Of a stretch of 64,000 nucleotides of DNA, positions 34,527-46,300 are shown piece after piece (within the stretch, counting starts at the first letter, position 1; every line of letters begins with the position of its first letter). Source of the stretch: Steinernema hermaphroditum (Eukaryota; Nematoda; Chromadorea; Rhabditida; Steinernematidae); NCBI GenBank assembly GCA_030435675.1, contig CM059625.1, positions 930,001-994,000 on the forward strand. Reading direction: 5' to 3'. The notes under the pieces were generated by a model. That model saw nothing but the letters and a program-made list of their open reading frames with translations. It ran no database searches and had not been told where the DNA came from. The position numbers were made by a program, and so were the translations under genes.

Positions 34527-36292
34527 ATGATCTATCGATACACACCGCTGCTGACCACTTTCATGACGGGCAATCCGGCCGCCGGCTCGTCGCTTCTCAC
34601 CAGTGACGCGGATCCGAATTGCACGCATGGAGTTAAGTGGATCCACGACGTGAGTGCGACCGTTTCTCGCTTGTGTTATTGATCACTTTTGTTTCAGGTG
34701 TTTTCCGATTGTGTCGACACGAATCTGAAGCTATGCGGTTTTGCCATCGGACTGTTCTCGCTGGTCCTCTGGCTGATTCCCCTTATTCCTCAACTCTACC
34801 AAAATTATCGATCAAAGCGGTGTGAGGGATTGTCGATTGTTTTCATCATGTTTTGGTAAGTACTTGTAGACGAAAGTGACATTAAAAGACATGTGGACAG
34901 AACGGCTCATCAAAGATGCATCTGATGACAGTGAGACCATGCACAGTGCCATTCGATTCATAGCGACCCAGTTCCTCAAAAAGCTGTGTTTTTACGTCTT
35001 TTGGGCGTTCACACGTCAGTGAGTCGCTTCACAACAAGTGTTTTTAAGGACTTTGAGTACGCAAACAGTTGATAAGCGTTCACTTCCATAAGCAGTCGTA
35101 GAAAAAAAGATAGACAACTCCAAAAGCAAATACTTGATATCTTTGAGGGTAACGAATGTAATGTGTTTGTAAACTTTCACAGCTTTTCCGCGCAAACATG
35201 AGTCAAAGCTACTTGTGCACGTGATGTCCGAGTAGTAGTGATCTGCCCCTTAAATATTGAAGTTACCAAGTTGTATTGTAGGTTAATTGGTGACATTTGC
35301 AATATGCTTGGAGCGTTGTTGACAAACCAACAGCCCATCCAGAAGATCATCGGCGTCTACTACATCCTCCAAGATCTCGTTTTGCTGAGTCAATTCACTT
35401 ACTACACCAAGATCTACAATCGCGGAGGTCGATGTGAGTAATGCCTCGGGAATAATCAACGCGGTCGAATCCATTTCAGTGAGAAGCTCCACCAACGGTC
35501 CCATCGTCGTCCCATGTGTGCTGTTCGCTGCTTTCGGTGGAGCGTTCGTGATGTCGACACAAATTCCAGCTTTGGACCAAAGCGCCATGGGTTCCGTTTC
35601 TAGTGGCAGGTAAGAAAGCACGATGGGTTAGAAAGATGAGAAAAGAACACTGGTTTTTTTTTTTCTCATTTTCCCACTGCGGTGGCGTATGAAATTACGA
35701 AAAGTTCTTAATAACATCACGTGTTTACGATAACAACATAATTTTAATTAGGCTGCCTTCTAGGTGCAGGCTGTCGATATGTCTGCTTAGTGCAAGAGTC
35801 TTTGTTGTTTTGAATATCACCTTAAATAGAATGCGATACAAAATTTGCAGCATGCGGGCGCTTTTTGCACATTAACAGAATTGTACATGTCCCTGTTTCA
35901 GAGTGCTGTCCGAGGGTGTTGCAATGCCGCCCATTTTCGAGTCCTACTACGATGTTGTTGGCTACATCATCGGTTCATTTGCCGCGCTTTCCTACTTCAG
36001 CGGCAGAATTCCGCAGCTGTACAAGAACTACAAGCGTCAGTCTTGTGAAGGCCTTTCCATCGTCATGTTGTATATCATCGTTGCGGCCAACCTTACCTAC
36101 GGTCTCTCTGTGCTGCTGGAATCGACCGGATGGCTCTACTTCGTGCGGCACCTTCCGTGGCTTGCCGGCAGTCTCGGCTGCTGCTTCTTCGACGTTGTCA
36201 TGATCTATCAATGCTACTACTACAAAGCGCTGGCTGCTCGCAGCGAAGAGAGCGCTGGCCTCTTGGCTTCCGACGAGCTTTCCGATGCCTAG
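34527..36292 (+). CDS. laat-1: lysosomal cationic amino-acid transporter, PQ-loop family
   Basis: Five exons in phase give 317 aa: 34527-34649, 34698-34855, 35282-35433, 35480-35609 and 35902-36292. The protein has the PQ-loop (SWEET/PQLC2) architecture with about seven membrane helices in two halves. Pro-Gln motifs lie at about residues 72-73 ([12 protein letters not shown]) and 225-226 ([10 protein letters not shown]), each followed by a CEGLS segment. Between them is the family stretch [16 protein letters not shown]. Known for LAAT-1/PQLC2: export of lysine and arginine from lysosomes, with the conserved prolines acting as hinges. The start at 34527 was chosen because upstream codons in the exon lie just after a TTTCAG acceptor and give no extra homologous sequence. 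A luminal N-terminal tail with NCT and NPA fits a glycosylated lysosomal protein. The C-terminus ends [11 protein letters not shown], an acidic tail that may hold a sorting signal. Confidence 0.92.
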
Positions 36293-36959
36293 AACGTGCA
36301 AAAATGCCCGATCAAAGAAATTGCATTTTTTACAATTAATAAGATATTGTCAAAATTCGAGCACTAATTATGTATTATATAAAAGTGATGTAAATAAATA
36401 AAAACTGTTTTTCTATGGAACATTATGAAAAACCTTTTGAAGTTTACGTGTGCGTTCAGTCGGTTGATGAAGTCCTCACATTTGCCTACACATGGTGTAA
36501 ACAGTGATTGACGTAAGTTAGCTATCTACCCATAACCTTTTGTTTGGAACAATTTCGAAAACAGACCAATCGTACTGTGAACATAACGATGTCCGTGTTA
36601 CGTTGTGATGCTGTTTTACTTTAAATATTGTGATGGTTTTCATCGTTATATCACGAATGGAGTGGCCACGATCTCGACAGAATAATAGTTCAGCTCACTA
36701 TCATCTGAAACAGACAATTGAGCTGCGTTTGCATCGATATTGCGGGATTCTCGTTTATTCTTGTATATCGCGAGTTCGGAAAATGTAATAAACTACCATA
36801 AGTCAATTTAGAGACCAATCTACATTTCACTTTTCCATGCAATAAAAAGTTTGTGCTGTAGTAGGCGTTTTTGAGTTCATTTTTTAATTAGTAATGTACG
36901 TTTAAAGATATATAAAATTGCAGTGGACTAGAGGACACCTCCCGAGTACCGTTCAGTGT

Positions 36960-37150
36960 TTGGTAGATCCCCTATATATAAATGGAGAACCGACGGGTCC
37001 GTTGGTCTGTTTGTGTGTGTGTGTGTGTGTCTGTGTGTTTTTCCGTGAGCACGGGGAAAACACGCACACAAAATAAGGACCCCGAGGGGGAACCGAACCC
37101 GGCACCGCCCGCTTACAAACGAAGCACGTTCGCAATGAGCCACACAAGCA
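36960..37150 (-). mobile_element. tRNA-derived SINE-like element with (CA)n tail
   Basis: Read on the minus strand, a tRNA-like head has an A-box-like TGGCTCATTGCG (complement of 37131-37142) and a B-box-like GGTTCGGTTCC (complement of 37089-37099), spaced as in a tRNA. Between them a possible anticodon arm (TGCTT/AAGCG around a 7-base loop) can be drawn. The head runs into a tail with a (CA)n microsatellite (37012-37038). No proper acceptor stem was found, so I call it a tRNA-derived retroposon and not a tRNA gene. Limits are approximate. Confidence 0.55.
37012..37038. repeat. (GT)n microsatellite
   Basis: About 13 GT units with one interruption, within the SINE-like element above. Confidence 0.85.
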
Positions 37151-37266
37151 GTTGAGATGATAGCGCTATACTTCCACCATATCTCTGGGGACGCAAGGCT
37201 TTGCGTTTCTTTACAGTTTTTGTGCCGTTTTTAGAGTATTCTTTAGCTTTGCAGGTTTTTGGACAA

Positions 37267-37476
37267 CTTCAGTCATTTGCATGAGCACCAATCTTGCCGC
37301 CCGCAGGGCTACAGTTTTCTGGCCCCAACTTCAGCCCTTTGCATGAGCACCAATCTTGCCGCCCGCAGGGCTACAGTTTTCTGGCCCCAACTTCAGCCCT
37401 TTGCATGAGCACCAATCTTGCCGCCCGCAGGGCTACAGTTTTCTGGCCCCAACTTCCGCCCTTTGCATGAGCACCT
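37267..37476. repeat. 62-bp minisatellite, about 3.4 copies
   Basis: Nearly identical units start at 37267, 37329, 37391 and 37453 (the last partial). Each begins cttc and contains gcatgagcaccaatcttgcc followed by a GC-rich segment. Differences are a few single bases (for example cagtca versus cagccc), indicating recent expansion. Confidence 0.92.
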
Positions 37477-40376
37477 AATTGGCTTTTAGTTCCTGAAGGG
37501 CGCGAATTCGCGCGCAGCCGGGTTTATTCTATATTATTTCTTTACTGCTTGATCGGTTTCCAGGCGAATAAGCAGCGAGAGACGCAGCAACATCAGATCA
37601 GCGTCGCCGAATGACTCATTTCGGAATAACCATTTTCCTTTTCTATACTGTGCAACGTCGGCTTTTAATGTCGAGCGCATCACGTTATGTATATAACTAA
37701 AACTCAGATATTACTATCACCATTTTGTTGTTTAGCCCTTATGGGATAATCTAGCAAGGCGTTGTGTCGGACCGGACGTTTAGCCACTTTTGAAATTTAA
37801 GAGTTGAACATTTAAGTACAGCCTTGGAAAGTTTGCGAAACCTATTACTAGGAACACCATGGGTCCACACATCGTAAATTGCCATTATAGCGTTGTGGAC
37901 TTGTTTGCTTAATGAGTCACTGCACGGTGCGTCAAAAACTATTGTGACTTTTTAACATATTTCGCGATTTTCGCTCCTTTGCGTGGTTGCTTAAGGTAGC
38001 TTTATTGAAAGCGAGAACGGATAAAAGACCTTTCTTTTCGGAGTCACTTATGCAGCGTTATAGGGTTATCAGCGTTTCGGACATTAATTTAGACCAGGAA
38101 TGCGTGCGTTGATAGTTCCTTTCTTAACCATAACCCTCGTTCACTGTAGTTTAATACGACGTTTTTTACAACTGCCATTTACGCCTAGCGTCTTTATATA
38201 GCGAAGCTGGTAAGTGCTAGTTTGCCGTGATTTATTTTTATGCTCGCCTGCAGGCGCATACATACATCCAGATTTATTCACACGAATGCTATCATGACGA
38301 TGGCTTTCATTTATCTGCATTAAACAAGAAACCACGCAAAAATCTCAACAAACTTCGGGATCACCACACCTAACGAACATTAGTTTGGTGCTTGAAAGGC
38401 TATAACCGACTGATAATAGCTAGATTAAGGACACCTTCAATTTTTCATAATAGCCTGTGTTTTTGTTAACAACTTCGATTGGTTTTGTAAGTGTCTAGAC
38501 ACTGAGAACAAATCGTTTTAAGAACTCAGATATCGGATAACTCGGATATGTAAACGTGTGATTTGATTTATAACTGCACTTTCTTTCCACCACCCCCACA
38601 TGCATATTCTAAAAAAACATAAGACACGCGAGAGTTAAACCTTCAGGAATGTCAACAGCTGCTTGCTGTATTAACGTAGCTAAGCATTCTCAAAATGTAG
38701 GCGCAATGTCATATTTCCTTAGTGAAAAACCACGGTCTCTGCAATGGTGTTGTCGAGGTGTCCCTACCAATTTGTACCACCACTGAAACCGTCAACCAGT
38801 CGTTATTAACCTAGGCTATTCCTGTGAATTGCGTCTGTACGCTAGTCTAGTAGTCTAGTAGTAAACAACTCCTTTCATGTTTTGTTAAGTGATAAACGTC
38901 AGTCCCACTGAAAATTAATAAGAAAAGACTTTCAAAAGCTCAGTGGTTTTATTCGGTATAAATCTTATTACAACGTGAGTCAATTAGCCTGTAGAGTGTC
39001 TTCCATTAATATGGCAAAAGTACGTTGTTGGAAAACAGGGCCCGCACAATTGAGTTGTCAACTGAATCACTGAATCACTGGTTAGCTGATTCAGCAGTAC
39101 CATGAATCAACGAAGTCAGCCGTTTTGTGATTAATTCGATTCTGAATGCCGCGGTCTCCCGACTCTGAATCAAGGCTCTGGTAGTGTCCACTTTCCTTGT
39201 TTCTCTCAACACGAGCTGTCGATATGTTGACCTCTTCACCATCCCACCTCAAAATTCTTTTCACAAAGTTCCGTTTTGCAATATTTATGTGTACTTAAGG
39301 CTACGCGAAAACGGAAGCTTGTAACCGAAATGCCCTTTGTCCGTTTTAAAGATTATCCAGTAAGATTAGAAACATCAGGATCAATGTCGGATAATCACCT
39401 TTACGACTGCCATCTTAGAGATTGTGGCTTTAATTTGCTTATGGCACGACAGCTGACTTTCGCGTAGATCACCTAGAAACTAGCATGAGCGGCCGCTTAT
39501 GTCTGCAATGATGTTTTTAGGCGCGCTACCTTAGTGTTTGCTGAAATTAGGCGTCATATTTGCAACTTTTAACTGAAGTTCATACAAAGTTGGGCATTAC
39601 CATTAATTCATAATTTTCAATTGTCTTACCAAGGACAACCATACCTTATTTAAAAGATCTATTCCTCACGTGTTTTTAAGTCTTCGGTAAAGGTTGCCGG
39701 CCCTCTATCTTTCCGTACTGGTGCCGAGGACGTTTCATTCACATCGTGCGTCACACAAGTGCAGTACTTATTATTTTCTATGCTTTTGGAATTCGAAGTA
39801 CCTTTAAGCTCATGTTTCCGCCAAAGACGATTAGTGGTGAGAAAATAAAAAAAAGTGGTGGATGCCTGATTTATATAATGAGGAGAAGAAGTTGATACTA
39901 TTTACAGGTAGGTCATAAAAAAGACATTCCAATTCCCACATGCACGTTTTTAAGTCCAATGGAAAACCGTTCTCTCCTGTTCAGTCTAGACCAGATATAA
40001 GACACCACTTCAAGAAACGGGAAGCCCTATATTAATAAGAAAGGAAGCCCGCCTATAGTACCACCCCTCTAGGATCGAGGCACATACCCACATAATCACC
40101 CGTGCGATGAGTGGCACCAGAACTCGGCGAAGTTCTCCGTTGTCATGACGACCAGAGTTGCGCTTTTGATTTGATTTCTTTACTCCGTTTCGGACAAACA
40201 GCGTCGGGCGATAGAGATGTCGACGGCGACAGCGGCCCAAAGAAGTGTACTACACTGGTAGCTGCACATGTTTACTTGTTGTCGCTGATATGTTTTGCTA
40301 CGCACTTGCTGTATCGCGTCCGTCTGTCATGATGTATAAAAGTGTTTTGTAATAGGTATGTTCAGACTTGGGTAGG

Positions 40377-43300
40377 ATGGATTTCCTCGCCCCTTTCTTC
40401 AAAGGGAACCGCACCGCTGTGGTACCGGCGCCGTCGATACAGGAATGGATTACAAGTAAGTTCGTGTATTGAGCAAAATTTGTTTCTCAGCGGTCCTTGG
40501 CAATGGGATCCCACGGGTCACGCGAGCATGACGTCAATTGCGTTCAATTTTGGCACCACAGTGAAGGCTTTTTCATGAGAACGGTTGCGTTCCTGACCGA
40601 TATGTAGAAATAGGTGTTGTTTTGACCGTGGGGAAATAGTGGATACGCTTGAAGGGTTTGAGAGTTGTTTGCTTGTTTTACACGCACCTAAAATGCGAAT
40701 GGCGTATGCCAGGTGATCAGATAATAACCCTCACTTATTTAGTTGATTAGTTTTGTTGAACTTTCGAGCCTAACAAGTTCAAACATGGAACACGGTACCA
40801 TAACTCAATGAATTCATGGAAAAAACTAAACACCCTCTTCGAAAAATCGTAAGAAGTCTGCATTATGTTTCTACCTTATCGTCTAACAAATACTTCTCAA
40901 ATATCGTTTTGTGATTGATGGAGTGGCGACACGTTCGAGGGCTGTTATTGCCATTTATTGTTCTTTCAAGACCACGCTCCGCAGACGCATCATTTCCTCT
41001 CCATGTGACATCATTCAACATGCGTATTTAGCGGTAGTCTTCTTAAGCCACTTCACATGCATGCGAAAGCATTTGTGGGCTTAGAACACTATACCTAAGG
41101 GCAGCGCTGATCTCTTCAGCGACGTCATATCGATGTGGCATTTGCTACGAGAGCTGTGCATTTTCAGGGTCTTGTAATTCTTAGTTCCATTACATGGCCT
41201 ACAACTACAATGTATTATTCCTATAAAGCTCTGTATTCAAAGAGATTATAACCGTAATTCAAAAGAAATTAAGTTTCGTGGAATGAAGGTGGATTACGGG
41301 AATTGATGGAGTGGCGACACGTTCGAGGGCTGTTATTGCCATTTCTGTGAAAAAAATAAGTGGTTGGTAGAGCGCAGACTAGTGTTCGGTTTGTTTGGAG
41401 TACTAAAAGATTGGCAAATGCCACCTTTGATGCTTTATTGCGACAACATTCTGTGCATATACCAGTGTTTGTCTTTACACACACTACGTTAGGACTCGTA
41501 TGATTCGTTTCTGTTTTAGCTGATAATGCGCGTGCAATTTTTTTTCCACAAATCTCTGCGAACGCAGCCACGTATTTCCTTTTTAGTCTGCGCTCTACCA
41601 ACCACTTATTTTTTTCACAGAAATGGCAATAACAGCCCTCGAACGTGTCGCCACTCCATCAATTCCCGTAATCCACCTTCATTCCACGAAACTTAATTTC
41701 TTTTGAATTACGGTTATAATCTCTTTGAATACAGAGCTTTATAGGAATAATACATTGTAGTTGTAGGCCATGTAATGGAACTAAGAATTACAAGACCCTG
41801 AAAATGCACAGCTCTCGTAGCAAATGCCACATCGATATGACGTCGCTGAAGAGATCAGCGCTGCCCTTAGGTATAGTGTTCTAAGCCCACAAATGCTTTC
41901 GCATGCATGTGAAGTGGCTTAAGAAGACTACCGCTAAATACGCATGTTGAATGATGTCACATGGAGAGGAAATGATGCGTCTGCGGAGCGTGGTCTTGAA
42001 AGAAATGGAACGAAGTCGGGTATATTACACACCTGCCATACCATAGCGTTTTATGCAACCGGACTTTAACAAATAACGGATTCATATACGAAGCCTTGCA
42101 CATCGAGATCATTGAGGACATGATCAATTCAAAGTGTAGATGGCCTCATTCATTTGTTACACGTGTTTCGAGACTTCTTGTCCATTTTGTTGAGCTCGGG
42201 CTTCTTGCAGCCTCATCTTCTTTCGCAGCTTCCGCATATAAGCCTTGAACATCATACTTTCTTTCTGACTGGGCATCGATGCGCGGTCGATTCCAAACAT
42301 TTTTAGTTTCTCGCCAGAGATTTTGTGATTGACTGCAGTTAAATTCTGTAATAGACCAGAAGTATTTGAATTTTCCATTTTGAAACACGTACAGCAACAG
42401 AATCCCGAATGTTGCACATGTAAGATTTGCTATAAACCATGTCGATGAGGCATGTCGAAGAATCCTCGTTTATAGGTCGAATATCTGTATCCAAAACCAA
42501 ACGATGATAGCTCAATTCATGCAGATTTTGTACCTATTGGAGTGTAAGTAGAAATTCCTTGGCTGTCTTGCGCGAAGACTGAACCACGACATTTTTTGAT
42601 GTATGGTTTGTTAAGCATCGAGGCACGGTCGAGGTTGAGCTTCTTTAGTTTTTCTTCACAGAGTTTGCATTTAACAATGCTCAAATCCTATAACAAATGC
42701 CAGGCATATAGACATTAGAGAAATGAAGACATACAAAAACAGAATACCGAATGGCGTACATATGTGCCTTTCCGTACACTCTATCGACGTTCTCGCACTG
42801 TGAAGAATCCTCTCGGAGGGAGCGAATCTGTTCTACGTGCTCTAGGGCGAGGTTGGACTGTTTCTTCTCGTCGATGACTTCATTCTCCTGTGATAGTTGA
42901 TTATCTTCGTCATAATGACGGAAACTGCGATATAGTACAATTAAAACTTCTACACGTTGATAGCTTACCTTGCATCGGGATTCTGGGCGGAATCACTATC
43001 AGAACTAGTATCTATGGCATAGACATCGCTGTCAGTCATGTTCGGACCCTGCACTGTTAGACACGAGTCTTCAAGTCTTTTGTGGAGCTGCTGACTGATG
43101 TCCTGAGAACTGAAGGTAGTGATGATTACAATCCAACATGGAGTAAGGTATAATGGTACATTAATGGCAGGCTGCGACTAGCCGACAAGAAGGTGTTATA
43201 ATTTAATCAGTTATGATTCATCGTCGGTAGATAAGCAACTAGTATATAGACGACTGTTTTCTCGTTGGGATCTGCTGCTTCGAACGCGGCACATTTTGTT

Positions 43301-46300
43301 TTCGCTGGTGTTGAAACACAGCCCTTGCGGTTCTCCGTCATTCACACACACCGATACATGGATTATTTCGTCTGCCGTCTGTACAATCCATTGAAATGCG
43401 AAATGCATTGAAATCAACAAAATTTAGTTACATTTTGCACACAATGACAGATGATCAAAGATTCATGACAACATCGACATAGCGCGAACAAATTGCTTGC
43501 AAGTCGGCTTCCATTTTGGAGAAGAGACGACGATCACGCTGCTCCACAAGCTTTAAACAAGACCCAAGAAATCCGGTGAGGGACTCCGGTGTTGATGTCC
43601 CAGTTTTGGGATTCGGCAGCATCTTTTGCTGCAGCATCTTTTGCTGCACAACTTTATGACGAATCGCCTCAGCCTCAAGCGGACGAGAGATGTTTTGCTT
43701 GCGTGGTACCCATTTGCGTCTTTTTAGATCGACAAGGTCCATAATCATGAATTGCAATCGCTTGCTGTATTCCTGCGCGTGGCGTTGAAGGTGGTAGACG
43801 TAGAAATCCACGGGAAACTGATTACATCGGTCTCGCTGATACCAGATTTTGCCGATGTTGGTGAGAAGCTTGATGGCGTATTCGGTATAATCCTCCACCT
43901 AAATGATCAGATTCATAAAAGTGTATAGGCTTTTTCTTTGAGTACCTTATCCTTATCGGCGTTGTAGAGCAAATGAACGACACACCATCTCATTATAACA
44001 TTTCTGATAATGTTGTGACGATAGAGTTCTGCCATAAGCACGAGGTTTCCCAGAAAACGACGTTTATGCTTGTTTTGCTTTTCGGCTAACTTCGCCTTCA
44101 TATTGGCCTTCTTTTCCTCGTCGGCCTCCATCTCCATTTTCATTATTATTTTTATCGCTTGCCTTTTGTTGTTGAAATCTTCAAATGTTGTCTGACACTT
44201 TCCAATAATAGTGTTACGGAAGAGGCTGGTATGCGCTCTTATCATTTCACTGTTGATCTGCAGTTGAATCAGATCTGCATAGAGGGTGCAGAACACTCGG
44301 TCCTCGATGGCTTTGTCGAAAAAGACGTCGACGACAGCAACGAGAATTTCGTTGTTCTTAAAAACTTCAAGGTTCAGGAATTCCTCTGACAGTTCTTGAT
44401 ATGTCGTTGGAGTGATTTTGTTGAGAATGCTACGAACGGCTCTTGTCGTTCTTGTCTTCTCGTCGAGGTGTTCCTGACGTTGAGTACGTTCTGGGACAAC
44501 TGCTCCTTCTTCCACATTACTGACATTCGAAACAGAGACCGTTGAAGGAGTTTTAGTCTCCAAGAATCTCGAAGAGCGAGGACAGGTGCTCTGAAAAAAA
44601 AAACAATCTGGTTTCTGTGAACATAAATCACTCTTACGTCCAAACAGTGGCCAAATACATGAAGGAATTTTTGTATAAGTTGGGCACTTTCTTCGTTTGC
44701 GGTCGTTCTAGCCAGTTGTGATAAGCCATCGACGAGATCAGGGAAATCTTCTAGACGTGGAGGCCATGACGGCCAGTGCATCCTTTAACGAAACATAATA
44801 CTGGCGAGGCCGTCTAACTTACGCATTTTCATCTGCGCGTGATTTCGCAGGTACGGCGTCAGCGCTGTTGTTTGGGTTCGACGATGGTTGACTAGGGCGG
44901 TGGGTGACCATTTCCGTTGCTGAAACGACTACGTTAACGTGAGCTAGCGTCAATACATATAAAAAGACCAACAGCGCCCTCTGTTTGTCAGTTTGTGGCG
45001 ACCACACACAGCGGTCGACAATCAAAACAAGGTGTAAAACTGCGCCACTGCTATATGCTGCACTTTGACTCCGTATTTTGTAGTCTAGGAATACAATGAT
45101 GTTGCATGTCCGCACTAACGTTTCCAAAGGCTTGAGCGAACTATAAAAACATACAATTCTCGCTACTACGTTAATACATTTCTAGAGTCAACAAAACAGA
45201 CCTACAAAAACTAACAGGGGTAACGAGATTTTAGGCTGGGCGTTAGGTTTAGTAACTTGATGTATCTCACTCTAGACGCAATTTTGTAACGCAAAAATGC
45301 AGAAAAAATTTGACGCTAACGTTAACAAACGTGGAATGGCGCTCGACAAATGAGCGCTATTTGCCATATCTACTTAGTTCCCTTTCTACTCCGCCGACGC
45401 TGATTAGCGTTGCCTAGGAAACAGAATTGCACACGGAGATTATTGGACGGGAAAACTTGTTCTAGTTCAGAAAAGCAATGGCGATTTCAACACCCTTTAA
45501 TTTTAACACAAAACATTTTCACACCCCACCCCCCACAAAGAAGTAATGCAAAGTTTCAACATCACCGGTTATTTGATAAGTCACCGGCATGAAAAAGTCT
45601 GTATAGGGAGTGTTAAAGAAATCCTTTGTCCATTTCTGCGGAACCGAAGAGTTGCCCGGCTGCAAAATAGGATATTAAAGATATTAATATTAACAATGAG
45701 ATCATTTTCTCCTTGGGGTGGGACTTTTGCTTTGACCGGATCGCTATGGACCATGTCTCCGAGAGCCAGGGAAGCGACAAAAGGCAACGCTTGTACCCAC
45801 GCGGTTCGCAGTAGCCAGAGGCGATCAAAAACAGCTGCCGCAAATGGTGTTTTTTTTCGCCTCCTGGAAATTCCATTTGAATACTCTCAAATTGGAAACA
45901 CAGTGTAAATACAGGATATGATGCTAAAGCACAATTATGGAGCAGACACAGCTTTCTGTTGAGGCTGCTTACGGTGTGTTATGTTTCAGGTATCGTCAAA
46001 GAAGAGTCATTGCCATACGTGATCGCACTAGGGTTCTCCTCTGGATTTACGGCATTGGTTGTACTGCTTGCTTGCGTACATTTCTATTATGTTGTTAAGT
46101 ACATCACTGACGAGACTGTCAGATCCGACATGTACTGGATCGTCTTTATGTGTCCGGTTGGTTTAACCAAATAGATAAGAGTTTGTGACAAGTTCATTTC
46201 TAGATCACAACTGTCAGTGGACTGATTGGAATGATTGTTCCTCGCGCAGCCATTTTTTTGAACGCCGTCTCTTTAGCGTATGTTGTAGATTAGTAAGCAT

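Larger units (their letters stand above)
36293..40376. other. 4 kb repeat-bearing intergenic region
   Basis: It contains the laat-1 3' UTR (overlapping AATAAA signals near 36390), the SINE-like element and minisatellite described below, and short simple repeats (gtctagtagtctagtag near 38845, ctgaatcactgaatcactgg near 39061). No gene is supported. Confidence 0.4.

Noticed and set aside
37076..37146. A functional tRNA gene on the minus strand
   Set aside because: A and B boxes are present, but no paired acceptor stem was found and the position before the putative anticodon is not T, so it reads as a tRNA-derived repeat.
41269..41601. 110-aa minus frame through the inverted repeat
   Set aside because: It crosses one arm and the loop of the palindrome and shows no domain; no evidence of a transposase.
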